A stretch of 14,460 nt of DNA, from positions 1-14,460 of the forward strand of contig CAIYTJ010000091.1 in assembly GCA_903929065.1 (NCBI GenBank), given 5' to 3'. A program made the translations under genes and the position numbers. Origin of the DNA: an uncultured Bacteroidales bacterium. Lineage in GTDB: Bacteria; Bacteroidota; Bacteroidia; Bacteroidales; Paludibacteraceae. Positions 1 to 7,004 of the stretch are shown here, piece by piece; the first letter of the stretch is position 1; every line of letters begins with the position of its first letter. The notes beneath the pieces were generated by a model. That model did not search any database and was not told the DNA's origin. It saw only the letters and a list, made by a program, of their open reading frames with translations.

Positions 1-1007
1 TAAAACAACCTTGCATTTTCAATTACCAATGGCGAAGGAATGTTGTTATGATACAGTTGTCCGGTTCCTAATCCTTGCGGAAGAGACGAATTTAACGTAA
101 AAGTCCATTGCGCAATAGCATTTAATCCGATATTAGCTTCCAGAGCCGAGGTTATCCACCAGCCAATATCCTGTTTTTCTGCGAGTTTTATCCATTCTTC
201 CGATTCACGGAAACCACCAATCAAACTTGGTTTCAAAATAATGTAAGCAGGTTTAATTTGTCCCAAAATAGTTCCCTTTTCCAACGGATTTACGCTAATC
301 AATTCTTCATCCAGTACGATAGGAATGGGTGATTGCCGGCAAAGTTCAGCCATTGCATCGAACTGCCCGGGTTTTATCGGTTGTTCGATAGAGTGAATCT
401 GAAAAGCCGATAGTTTGTTTAGTTTTTCCAATGCATCTGTAGGTGTAAAACCGCCATTTGCATCCAACCGAATTTCTATCTCGTCGGGTGAAAATTCGTT
501 GCGGATACCGGAAATAATTTCCAGTTCAGTTTCAAAATCAATAGCGCCTACTTTTAATTTAATGCATCGGTAACCGCCAGCAATTTTCTCGCGGATTTGC
601 TTTTGCATAAACTCTTTATCGCCCATCCACACCAATCCGTTGATGGAAATTCCGGTTTTTCCTTCGGTAAATGCAGATGGGAAAAGAATTTTTGAACCGT
701 TTGCTTCCAAATCCAGCAACGCCGTTTCCAACCCGAAAGCTATGGACGGAAAGTCGTCCAACACAATGGTGCTTGGGTCATAACCCTCGTTGAGTAAACG
801 GCAAAGTTCATCCAGTTTTTCGGAGTATGTTTCAGTCGGGTCAATGCTTAAACCGGGAATGGTGGAACACTCGCCAATACCGGTAAAACCATCCTTTTCC
901 AGAATGAGGAAAGATGATGGTTTATGCAACAAAACTCCCCGGGAAGTTCCGGCAGGGAATTTAAAGTGCAAATTGAGAGTAGTATGTTTGGCAAGAAAAC
1001 TGTTCAT
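1..1007 (-). CDS. menC: o-Succinylbenzoate synthase MenC (3' end cut by window edge)
   Basis: Enolase-superfamily enzyme that dehydrates SHCHC to o-succinylbenzoate in cytoplasmic menaquinone synthesis. I translated it by hand from ATG 1007-1005. The frame stays open for 335 codons to base 1, so only the last residues and the stop are missing, given a usual family length of about 340-370. The N-terminal capping domain (about 1-120) contains GIGECSTIPGLS at 43-54. The barrel carries the KxK pair K150/K152 (IKLKVG), metal ligands D182 (RLDANGG), E208 (IEQP) and D233 (LDEE), and the second catalytic lysine K259 (ILKPS), which is the OSBS order and approximate spacing. It lies 35 bp downstream of the 166-aa secreted-protein gene and is the last men gene visible. 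The main alternative is another muconate-lactonising-type enolase, such as a dipeptide epimerase, but the men neighbours make MenC by far the best call. Confidence 0.95.
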   Translation of the reverse strand, partial: MNSFLAKHTTLNLHFKFPAGTSRGVLLHKPSSFLILEKDGFTGIGECSTIPGLSIDPTETYSEKLDELCRLLNEGYDPSTIVLDDFPSIAFGLETALLDLEANGSKILFPSAFTEGKTGISINGLVWMGDKEFMQKQIREKIAGGYRCIKLKVGAIDFETELEIISGIRNEFSPDEIEIRLDANGGFTPTDALEKLNKLSAFQIHSIEQPIKPGQFDAMAELCRQSPIPIVLDEELISVNPLEKGTILGQIKPAYIILKPSLIGGFRESEEWIKLAEKQDIGWWITSALEANIGLNAIAQWTFTLNSSLPQGLGTGQLYHNNIPSPLVIENARLF

Positions 1008-1042
1008 AAATTATTACTTGTAAATATATATGCTCCCCGCTG

Positions 1043-1543
1043 CTAATATCCTGTGAAACTTTGAAAAATTCTAGTATTACTTGAGCTTTTGAACAATTTA
1101 TCATTTATCCAAATACTATCTTTTTTGACATCAATATTTGCCAAAAGTGACAAATTCATTTCTATTTCTTTTTCAATATTTATTATGTCTCTTTTAAAGA
1201 ACTTCAATTTAGTATAGTACCTGTTTTCATTGACTTTGATTAATTTACCTTTTGACTCAATATGGTCAACAAAATATTTATCGTTTCTGATAAATGAAAA
1301 TGCATTTGTTTTTGTCCAATCATTAAAAGTTTTATAAATCATTATTGGGAATATTATACCCTCAACAATACTATCACTAATATCGTAATATTGTAATTCA
1401 CCCTTTACACTATCCAATGAATATTTATTTAAGCTATCGAGATTTTCAAGTCTATAATAAGAACCGGCAATACCGAATGTTTTATTTTGTCCATTAAGTG
1501 AACAACAAACTATAATCAGACATAAGAATAGAAGGTTTCGCAT
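1043..1543 (-). CDS. Secreted protein of unknown function inside the men operon
   Basis: A 166-residue protein I do not recognise. Residues 1-18 form a signal peptide: MRN, a hydrophobic core of about 11 residues, then CCSLNGQ. Cleavage before Q19 would fit the common Bacteroidota pattern. The two cysteines C13/C14 do not make a good lipobox, so a soluble periplasmic product is more likely than a lipoprotein. The mature part is rich in K, N, I, D and S, has no further membrane segment and shows no motif I can name. It lies 48 bp after menA and 35 bp before menC on the same strand, so it is probably co-transcribed. Base composition stands out: about 23-27% GC in the lines counted, against about 40% in menA. 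An exported protein has no obvious role in cytoplasmic quinone synthesis, so an inserted cargo gene is plausible. The gene itself is credible because it has a signal peptide and fits neatly between its neighbours. Confidence 0.75.
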   Translation of the reverse strand: MRNLLFLCLIIVCCSLNGQNKTFGIAGSYYRLENLDSLNKYSLDSVKGELQYYDISDSIVEGIIFPIMIYKTFNDWTKTNAFSFIRNDKYFVDHIESKGKLIKVNENRYYTKLKFFKRDIINIEKEIEMNLSLLANIDVKKDSIWINDKLFKSSSNTRIFQSFTGY

Positions 1544-1591
1544 ATTATTGGTTCGTATAATGTGAAATCTAAGAGTATGTAACTACTTTTA

Positions 1592-2491
1592 CTATAAAAT
1601 CAATCCGATTCCGAAAGTCAATGCAAACACCAGACTTGCCATGGATAAACGCGGCAGTTCGGGATAAAGTTCCAGGGCACTTTTATAGATAAAGACTTTT
1701 TTGAGGTTCAGAAACAACAACGGGAAAGTTAGTACAAATAACCATTGCCATGCGGAATGATAATTCAAAAGCGTATAAATAACAGTCAATACAGCCGCTC
1801 CCACCACTAAAAACAAATGATAATAAGCCGCATTTTTTACTCCCATGGCCACCACAATGGTTCTTTTTCCTGCTTTTTTATCTTGCTCGTAGTCACGCAT
1901 GTTGTTCATGTTCAAAACGCCAACACTCAGAAAACCAATTGCTGAAGCAGGAAATAATGAATCAATTCTGAAAGCTTGTGTGTGTAGAAAATATGTTCCG
2001 ATAACACCCACTAATCCAAAGAAAATAAACACAAAAATATCACCCAATCCACGATAACCATACGGATTTTTCCCAACCGTATATTTTATAGCTGCTACAA
2101 TAGCTGCAAGTCCCAAGACACCAAAGATTAATAAATTAGTTATGTCCATTCCTGTTGTTCCGATCAGAATTAAAGAAACTCCCGAAAAGGCACAGAGTAT
2201 TCCAATCACGATGATTCCACGCAACATGGTTTTTGGTGTTATTTCACCCGACTGAACCATGCGTTTTGGACCGATTCGTTCGGCAGTATCTTTTCCATTT
2301 ACAAAGTCACCGTAATCGTTGGCCATGTTCGACATGATTTGCAACAAAACGGTGGTCAATGCTGCCAAAACAAATACCGACCAACGAAATTTATCGTCGG
2401 CAGCCGCCAGACATGAACCGATAATGGTGTTTGACAATGCCAGTGGCAAGGTACGTAAACGAAATGCCTCAATCCAGGGTCTTAAATTCAT
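1592..2491 (-). CDS. menA: 1,4-Dihydroxy-2-naphthoate polyprenyltransferase MenA
   Basis: Integral membrane UbiA-family prenyltransferase. It joins a polyprenyl chain to DHNA with loss of CO2, giving demethylmenaquinone. The frame is open up to 2590, but I choose ATG 2491 (MNLRPWIEAFRLRTLPLA), which gives 299 aa. This matches MenA starts and avoids overlapping the end of menB. The first Asp-rich motif is NDYGDFVNGKD at 58-68, followed by ERIGPKRMVQSGEITP. The second is NNMRDYEQDKKAGKRT at 196-211. Both bind the Mg-diphosphate of the prenyl donor. About eight to nine hydrophobic helices are visible, ending in the C-terminal LVFALTFGIGLIL. The gene follows menB by 43 bp; that spacer holds a short AT-rich tandem repeat. 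The two motifs and the men context separate it from UbiA and from heme O synthase. Confidence 0.96.
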   Translation of the reverse strand: MNLRPWIEAFRLRTLPLALSNTIIGSCLAAADDKFRWSVFVLAALTTVLLQIMSNMANDYGDFVNGKDTAERIGPKRMVQSGEITPKTMLRGIIVIGILCAFSGVSLILIGTTGMDITNLLIFGVLGLAAIVAAIKYTVGKNPYGYRGLGDIFVFIFFGLVGVIGTYFLHTQAFRIDSLFPASAIGFLSVGVLNMNNMRDYEQDKKAGKRTIVVAMGVKNAAYYHLFLVVGAAVLTVIYTLLNYHSAWQWLFVLTFPLLFLNLKKVFIYKSALELYPELPRLSMASLVFALTFGIGLIL

Positions 2492-2497
2492 TTTTTT

Positions 2498-2515
2498 AAA
2501 TTGTAAATTGTAAAT
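2498..2515. repeat. Short 7-bp tandem repeat in menB-menA spacer
   Basis: The unit AAATTGT is repeated about 2.6 times just upstream of the menA start. A related stretch, AATCGTAAATTGA, follows at 2521-2533 and forms a small dyad (CGTAAAT-TG-ATTTACG, 2524-2539) with the end of menB. No terminator or promoter is evident here. It may be low-complexity sequence lying in the menA leader. Confidence 0.5.
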
Positions 2516-2534
2516 AACAAAATCGTAAATTGAT

Positions 2535-3350
2535 TTACGGCATTTTTGGAAATTTAGAGAAATCAGGTTTACGTTTTTCAAGGAAAGCATCTTTCCCTTC
2601 GTGTGCTTCTTCGGTCATGTAGTACAACATGGTGGCATTTCCGGCTAATTCCTGAATTCCTGCCTGTCCATCGAGTTCCGCGTTCAGTCCGGCTTTAATC
2701 ATGCGCAATGCCAACGGACTGTGTTCCATCATTTTCTGACACCACGCCACCGTTTCGTCTTCCAGCTTGTCAAAAGGAACCACCGCATTTACCAAACCCA
2801 TTTCCAATGCTTCTGCTGCAGAGTATTGTTTGCAAAGAAACCATATTTCACGGGCTTTTTTCTGTCCAACAATGCGGGCAAGATACGAAGAACCAAAACC
2901 TGCATCGAAACTCCCCACTTTTGGTCCCGTTTGTCCGAAGATAGCATTCTCCGAAGCAATAGACAAATCACAAACCACATGCAACACATGTCCGCCACCA
3001 ATGGCAAAACCATTTACCATGGCCACAACCGGTTTAGGAAGATTGCGAATCAGTTTCTGCAAGTCAAGAACATTCAAGCGAGGAACACCATCTTTACCAA
3101 TATATCCGCCAATTTGCTTCACATTGATGTCACCTCCACTGCAAAATGCCTTATCGCCTTCACCGGTCAGAATGACGGTTGCAATTTCCTGACTGTCGCG
3201 GCAAAAAACCATGCATTCAATGATTTCCTTGATCGTATCCGGCGTAAAAGCGTTGCGATACCGCGGACGGTTAATGGTTATTTTCGCAATTCCTTCGAAA
3301 TAGTCGAATTTTATTTCTTCAAATTCTTTAATGGTTGTCCAGTTTCTCAT
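2535..3350 (-). CDS. menB: 1,4-Dihydroxy-2-naphthoyl-CoA synthase MenB
   Basis: Crotonase-fold enzyme, 271 aa, that closes the second ring by a Dieckmann-type condensation of o-succinylbenzoyl-CoA to DHNA-CoA. Oxyanion-hole segments are FCSGGD (69-74) and the glycine-rich GFAIGGGHVL (114-123). The family signature FGQTGPKVGSFDAGFG (138-153) includes catalytic S147 and D149. The C-terminal LAGNATMLYYMTEEAHEG is also typical. Q140-T-G142 and W170 match Q154, G156 and W184 of E. coli MenB with identical spacing. This places the protein in the bicarbonate-dependent type I class; type II enzymes such as that of M. tuberculosis carry Asp at the G142 position. The ATG at 3350 gives the usual N-terminus, including ITINRPRYRNAF. 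It is separated from menD by a 90-bp spacer holding a palindromic repeat, where E. coli has menH. Confidence 0.97.
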   Translation of the reverse strand: MRNWTTIKEFEEIKFDYFEGIAKITINRPRYRNAFTPDTIKEIIECMVFCRDSQEIATVILTGEGDKAFCSGGDINVKQIGGYIGKDGVPRLNVLDLQKLIRNLPKPVVAMVNGFAIGGGHVLHVVCDLSIASENAIFGQTGPKVGSFDAGFGSSYLARIVGQKKAREIWFLCKQYSAAEALEMGLVNAVVPFDKLEDETVAWCQKMMEHSPLALRMIKAGLNAELDGQAGIQELAGNATMLYYMTEEAHEGKDAFLEKRKPDFSKFPKMP

Positions 3351-3374
3351 ATATTTCTTATGTTTTGATTAGAC

Positions 3375-3435
3375 TCCCGCAGATTTCGGAGATTTACGCT
3401 GAAAATTTCTGCGAATATCCGCGAAATCTGCGGGA
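3375..3435. repeat. 61-bp imperfect palindromic repeat between menD and menB
   Basis: Two 30-bp arms (3375-3404 and 3406-3435) are inverted around base 3405, with 25 of 30 positions paired. The outer 14 bp are perfect (TCCCGCAGATTTCG at 3375-3388 against CGAAATCTGCGGGA at 3422-3435). It fills most of the 90-bp gap between the menD stop and the menB start. On the men transcript it would fold into a long hairpin with no following U-run, so it is not an intrinsic terminator. From memory, CGAAATCTGCGGGA-like sequences recur in intergenic regions of Bacteroidota genomes, so this is probably a REP- or MITE-like dispersed element. Only one copy is in this window, so the dispersed nature is inferred. 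Confidence 0.8.
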
Positions 3436-3440
3436 AAAAA

Positions 3441-5114
3441 TTATCCTTTTATGTTTTTAAAATACCCTTTATAATTTTCCGTATTCAAATCACTATCTGT
3501 AAATATCTCCAGCACAGTTGCTTTTTCAGAAACAAGTAAATTTTCTATTTTGTTTTCCAATTCTTCTGTTGTATCGCAAGCCAGATAATCCAACCCATAC
3601 GCTTCCACCAACGATTTTATGTTGACTTTGTGCGGTGTGGTAAAGAAATCGAGGCTTTTTTCCATCAATTGTTTGTCGCCAATAAAACGGAAGATATTGC
3701 CGCCGTTGTTATTCAGTACCATGATTTTCAGATTATCGCCGGTATAATTGTTCCATAAACCATTAGAATCGTAAATAAACGATAAATCGCCGGTCAGGAA
3801 AACGGTTGGTTGCTTGGATGCATACGCAAATCCGGCAGCGGTAGATAAACTGCCATCAATACCGGAAGTTCCACGATTACAGAAATACGTCAAATCATCA
3901 CGGGTTGGAAAAAGTTGTGTCCAGCGCACTGAAGTGCTGTTCGCCAAATGAAGCGTCGTATTTTTCGGAGCAAGTTTCAGTAAATTATCCACGACACTCA
4001 TATCGGAAAGCGGTGCATTGGCAACAAAAGCATCATGACGTTTGGTAATCAGTTGATTTTGCGCCTGAAATACTTCGGAATAACCACTTTCGGTTTTTCC
4101 GAAAGGCATTTTATTTAATATTTCCTCGGCCGATCCTGGAATTAGCGTTGTCAAACTCCGGTAAGTATCAATATACGGCAAAGAAGTTTCCATTTGCCAT
4201 TGTTCGGTTGGCTTATGGTCACGCAAAAATAATTTCAATTGTTTACAAATGGAAGAATGCCCGATGGTAATCAGCAAATCCGGTTTGTAATTGGCTTTTT
4301 CTTCTGCCGAGAGCGATGAAAAGAAAGATTCCGGACGGGTAATAATCCGTTCACCACTGATATTAGTCAGATTTTCAGCAATAACCACCACGTCCGGTTC
4401 ATTAGCTAACCGGTTTGCCAATGTATTGAGTGCTTCGTTTTTAGAATACACGCCAAAAACAACCATTTTCTTATCAAAAGTAGTCCACGATTGTTGAAGG
4501 TTTTCCAGACTTTGTTTTGTTGGAAAAATGTCGGCGGAAATTGTTTTAATAATCTTCGGATTACTATGTGTCTCGGGCAAAGCGCTGTAAATCGGTTCAC
4601 GCATCGGCACATTTATCTGCATCGGACCTTGCGGATACGAAACAGCCGTGTCAATGGCTTGCGAAACCTGACGGTCGGAAAACTGTAAATCAACATCCAG
4701 CGTTGAATCAACCGGTAAATCGAAACTTGCTTTTATATAATTGGCATAAATATTGGCCTGACGAAGCGTTTGTCCATCAGCCTGATCGATCATTTCGGCA
4801 GGACGATCGGCAGTAAAAACCAACAATGGCAAATTCTGATAATACGCCTCGGCAATAGCCGGTGCAAAGTTCAAAACCGCCGTTCCCGACGTACAAACCA
4901 ATGCCACCGGTTCACCGGTTTGAAGTGCAATTCCCAGTGCAAAGTAAGCTGCCGAACGTTCATCGGTCATACTCAGACATTCCAGTTCGGTTTGTGCAGT
5001 AAAAGCAAAGATTAACGGTGCATTCCGTGAACCGGGTGCAATAATTACTTTCTTTACACCGTGTCTTGCACAGATTTCGGGTATGTTTTTAATTCCTTGT
5101 CTAAAGTGATTCAT
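3441..5114 (-). CDS. menD: SEPHCHC synthase MenD (thiamine-diphosphate enzyme)
   Basis: Cytoplasmic ThDP- and Mg-dependent enzyme, 557 aa from the chosen start. It adds the succinyl semialdehyde unit from 2-oxoglutarate to isochorismate. The N-terminal Pyr domain has APGSRNAPL (26-34) and the ThDP-activating glutamate E52 in DERSAAYFALGIA. The PP domain has NRGTSGIDGSLSTAAG (413-428) and the ThDP/Mg motif from G442-D443 to N468-N470. The frame is open to 5183, but MNHFRQGIKNIPEICARHG at ATG 5114 matches MenD N-termini and the extra 23 codons would run through the upstream gene. With this start, ATG 5114-5112 overlaps the upstream stop 5113-5111 as ATGA, suggesting translational coupling. Confidence 0.97.
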   Translation of the reverse strand: MNHFRQGIKNIPEICARHGVKKVIIAPGSRNAPLIFAFTAQTELECLSMTDERSAAYFALGIALQTGEPVALVCTSGTAVLNFAPAIAEAYYQNLPLLVFTADRPAEMIDQADGQTLRQANIYANYIKASFDLPVDSTLDVDLQFSDRQVSQAIDTAVSYPQGPMQINVPMREPIYSALPETHSNPKIIKTISADIFPTKQSLENLQQSWTTFDKKMVVFGVYSKNEALNTLANRLANEPDVVVIAENLTNISGERIITRPESFFSSLSAEEKANYKPDLLITIGHSSICKQLKLFLRDHKPTEQWQMETSLPYIDTYRSLTTLIPGSAEEILNKMPFGKTESGYSEVFQAQNQLITKRHDAFVANAPLSDMSVVDNLLKLAPKNTTLHLANSTSVRWTQLFPTRDDLTYFCNRGTSGIDGSLSTAAGFAYASKQPTVFLTGDLSFIYDSNGLWNNYTGDNLKIMVLNNNGGNIFRFIGDKQLMEKSLDFFTTPHKVNIKSLVEAYGLDYLACDTTEELENKIENLLVSEKATVLEIFTDSDLNTENYKGYFKNIKG

Positions 5115-5347
5115 TTTGATTTGTGATTTTTTAATACAAATGCAATTGCAAAAAGCAAATTGAAACCAATCAAATATATCCAAATATTTTTCATGTATTC
5201 AGTTTGACAAGGTGGACAATCGCTACTAAAGCATGGCTCACACCTAATTGTTATTTTATCAAAGAAAAAAATGGAAATTAATACTGCATTAATGACAAAA
5301 CCAATTATCTCTAAAGTTCTATTTATCAGAAATTCTTTCATTTTCAT
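5111..5347 (-). CDS. Small two-helix membrane protein with two CxxC motifs, between menF and menD
   Basis: A 78-residue protein I cannot assign to a named family. Helix 1 spans about residues 12-29 and helix 2 about 54-72. Between them is a loop with C36-E-P-C39 and C44-P-P-C47, followed by QTEYMKN. Lysine and arginine cluster at both ends (MKMKEFLINR and KNHKSK), so the positive-inside rule predicts both termini in the cytoplasm and the cysteine loop in the periplasm. Its ATG (5347-5345) overlaps the menF stop as ATGA, and its stop overlaps the menD start as ATGA. It is therefore probably translated in step with both enzymes. GC is about 25-30% in the lines counted, lower than the flanking genes. 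The cysteine pairs could form disulfides or bind a metal or cluster; no function is shown. The coupled junctions and the clear membrane/Cys architecture argue that the gene is real. Confidence 0.8.
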   Translation of the reverse strand: MKMKEFLINRTLEIIGFVINAVLISIFFFDKITIRCEPCFSSDCPPCQTEYMKNIWIYLIGFNLLFAIAFVLKNHKSK

Positions 5348-6477
5348 ATATTAATCACATTCATCATAGTCATCATCTTATTATCGGTTTCCGTCCATTC
5401 ATTTTCTGCAACCGAAGATGTTGTAATTCCGGCACCGCTGTATAAAACAAACTGTTTGTCAAATACTTGCAGGCAACGCAGGTTTACAAAGATATTGGTT
5501 TTGTTTTCAATATTCACCGGTCCTAAAAAGCCGGTATAATAACTCCGGTCGTGCTTTTCGTTTGTCAAAATAAATTCACGTGCTTCTGCTTTTGGCAATC
5601 CGCCCACTGAAGGAGTCGGGTGCAGGGCTTTCAGCAAGTCACTAAACCTGTTTTTTAATTCTGATTGTGGAAATTCAAAAGCCGTTTTTAAATGAATCAG
5701 ATTAGCAGCCTGATAATTCTCCGGTCCTGATTTGCTGATATGTTGAATATCCAGCGAATGAAGCAGATTTTCAACAAAACCTGTTACAATTCCCTGTTCT
5801 TCAATTTCTTTCGAACTCCATTGATACGATTCTATTTTATAATTTGTGGAAATTTGTGTTCCGGCCAGCGAAACGGTTTTCACTTTTTCCTCTTCAATAA
5901 CCAGCAATGGTTCTGGCGTAGCTCCCATCCAGCAACCGACGCCCGGAAGTTGCATCAGATAAACAAAAGCATGCGGATATTTCTCGCAAAGTTTGAGGAA
6001 AAACGTTTCCGGTTTAAAATCTTCGGGCAAATTCTCCAACCGCACTTTGGATAAAACCACTTTATGAAATTTCCCTTCGGACATAGCCAGTTTGGCAGCG
6101 TTGACATTGTTGATGTATTCTTCCTTAACTGTCGTTTGTATATTTTCAGTTGAAAATTTTTCAAACGAAAGGAATCGGTTGTTTTCCGATAACTTTTTAA
6201 TGTAAATGTCTTCAATTTCATTCGAAAAGAAAACGCAATCCGGTTTCAGGAAATAAGTTCCGTGTTCGGCGGTTTCATCGAACGGTGACACGATAAATCC
6301 AGTTTTCTGATCCAAACCTTGTAATGAATCTGATTTTTCGGGAAGAGAATGGTGCTGAATCAATGTAATTATTTCCGTATCAAGCGGTAAACGATACGAC
6401 ACAAACGGAATGTTTTGTTTCAAACATACACGTTGAAGCTCGCAAAGTTGTTGATATGAATTATTTTCAAATGTCAT
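5344..6477 (-). CDS. menF: Isochorismate synthase MenF
   Basis: Chorismate-utilising enzyme, 377 aa, that isomerises chorismate to isochorismate with Mg2+, the committed step of menaquinone synthesis. K139 (KVVLSKV) and E189 (GATPEP) are 50 residues apart, as are the catalytic base and acid K190/E240 of E. coli MenF. Other family motifs are SLAGT (203-207), SSKEIEEQGIVTGFVE (221-236), LHPTPSVGGLPKAEA (285-299), DRSYYTGFLGPV (310-321) and SGAGITTSSVAENEWTET (347-364), containing metal-site glutamates. The N-terminal third is variable and matches the usual spacer domain. It starts 6 bp after the menI stop, and its own stop overlaps the next start. An anthranilate or aminodeoxychorismate synthase component I is possible in principle, but the men context and overall length favour MenF. 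Confidence 0.94.
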   Translation of the reverse strand: MTFENNSYQQLCELQRVCLKQNIPFVSYRLPLDTEIITLIQHHSLPEKSDSLQGLDQKTGFIVSPFDETAEHGTYFLKPDCVFFSNEIEDIYIKKLSENNRFLSFEKFSTENIQTTVKEEYINNVNAAKLAMSEGKFHKVVLSKVRLENLPEDFKPETFFLKLCEKYPHAFVYLMQLPGVGCWMGATPEPLLVIEEEKVKTVSLAGTQISTNYKIESYQWSSKEIEEQGIVTGFVENLLHSLDIQHISKSGPENYQAANLIHLKTAFEFPQSELKNRFSDLLKALHPTPSVGGLPKAEAREFILTNEKHDRSYYTGFLGPVNIENKTNIFVNLRCLQVFDKQFVLYSGAGITTSSVAENEWTETDNKMMTMMNVINI

Positions 6478-6483
6478 TTCAAA

Positions 6484-6903
6484 TTACTGCTTAATAGGTA
6501 AAATGCGGTTTGTAAGTCGGCAAACTGAAACCAAAGTTCCAATTTCGTCCTGAATGCGGATTTCCCAAACGTGCGAACTTTTTCCCTGATGAACAATGGT
6601 TGCAATGGCTAAAACACTGTTTTCTCTGGTTGTTCCGACATGGCTGCCGCTGATTTCAACTCCAAGTACCTGAAATTTGGTATTATCAACCAATAAATAG
6701 GAACCAACGCTTCCAACCGATTCGGCCAATGCCATGGAAGCCCCGCCGTGTAAACGTTTTGCAGGTTGAATGGTTCGCTGGTCAACCGGCATTCGGGCAA
6801 TAACTTTTCCGGCAGAAAGTTCAATAAACTCAATTCCCAAATGCTCCATCATCGTGTTTTTACACAGATTATTAATCATTTCGGGCGTGTACGTTTTGTT
6901 CAT
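6484..6903 (-). CDS. menI: Hotdog thioesterase, probable DHNA-CoA hydrolase MenI
   Basis: Single-domain hotdog-fold acyl-CoA thioesterase of 139 aa, the same size as E. coli YdiI/MenI (136 aa). The active-site helix LHGGASMALAESVGSVGSYL (51-70) has H52-G-G54 and the catalytic glutamate E61, as in YdiI. GVEISGSHVG and the HVWEIRIQDEIG strand also match that family. The inferred reaction is DHNA-CoA to DHNA plus CoA, supplying MenA. It is the first gene of the men operon, about 35 bases downstream of a TAnnTTTG element and 6 bp ahead of menF. PaaI-type thioesterases share the fold, but position in a cluster with menF, menD, menB and menA strongly supports the MenI role. Confidence 0.9.
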   Translation of the reverse strand: MNKTYTPEMINNLCKNTMMEHLGIEFIELSAGKVIARMPVDQRTIQPAKRLHGGASMALAESVGSVGSYLLVDNTKFQVLGVEISGSHVGTTRENSVLAIATIVHQGKSSHVWEIRIQDEIGTLVSVCRLTNRILPIKQ

Positions 6904-6940
6904 AATTGAATTTCTTAAATTGGTTTTTTCAAGAGACTTG

Positions 6941-6948
6941 CAAAGATA
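6941..6948 (-). promoter_or_regulatory. Candidate -7 element for the men operon
   Basis: On the minus strand this reads TATCTTTG followed by CA, a full match to the Bacteroidota -7 consensus TAnnTTTG. Transcription would start near 6935 and leave a leader of about 32 nt before menI. No clear TTTG -33 box lies at the usual distance upstream, so the call rests on the -7 element and position. Confidence 0.55.
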
Positions 6949-7004
6949 ACAAATAATATTTCCTTATTTTCATTTTTGAGTTTCGAGATTAATTTCTTTA
7001 AAAA

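Noticed and set aside
790..1023. 77-codon plus-strand frame near the left edge
   Set aside because: It is antisense to menC, whose catalytic residues are all present in the minus-strand frame.
2498..2539. CRISPR-like repeats
   Set aside because: The unit is only 7 bp with no spacers; no repeat-spacer array exists in the window.
2492..2590. Upstream extension of menA to 2590
   Set aside because: It would overlap the end of menB by 56 bp and adds 33 residues with no family resemblance; MNLRPWIEAFRLRTLP is a typical MenA start.
2721..3368. Long open frames on the plus strand opposite menB (215 and 141 codons)
   Set aside because: They lie entirely antisense to a highly conserved menB, have no recognisable motif or leader, and are a by-product of codon use in the real gene.
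3375..3435. Palindrome as an intrinsic terminator splitting the men operon
   Set aside because: There is no U-run after the stem on the minus strand, and on the plus strand the stem is followed by A residues.
5115..5183. Upstream extension of menD to 5183
   Set aside because: The extra 23 residues do not resemble a MenD N-terminus and overlap the CxxC gene out of frame; the start at 5114 forms an ATGA junction.
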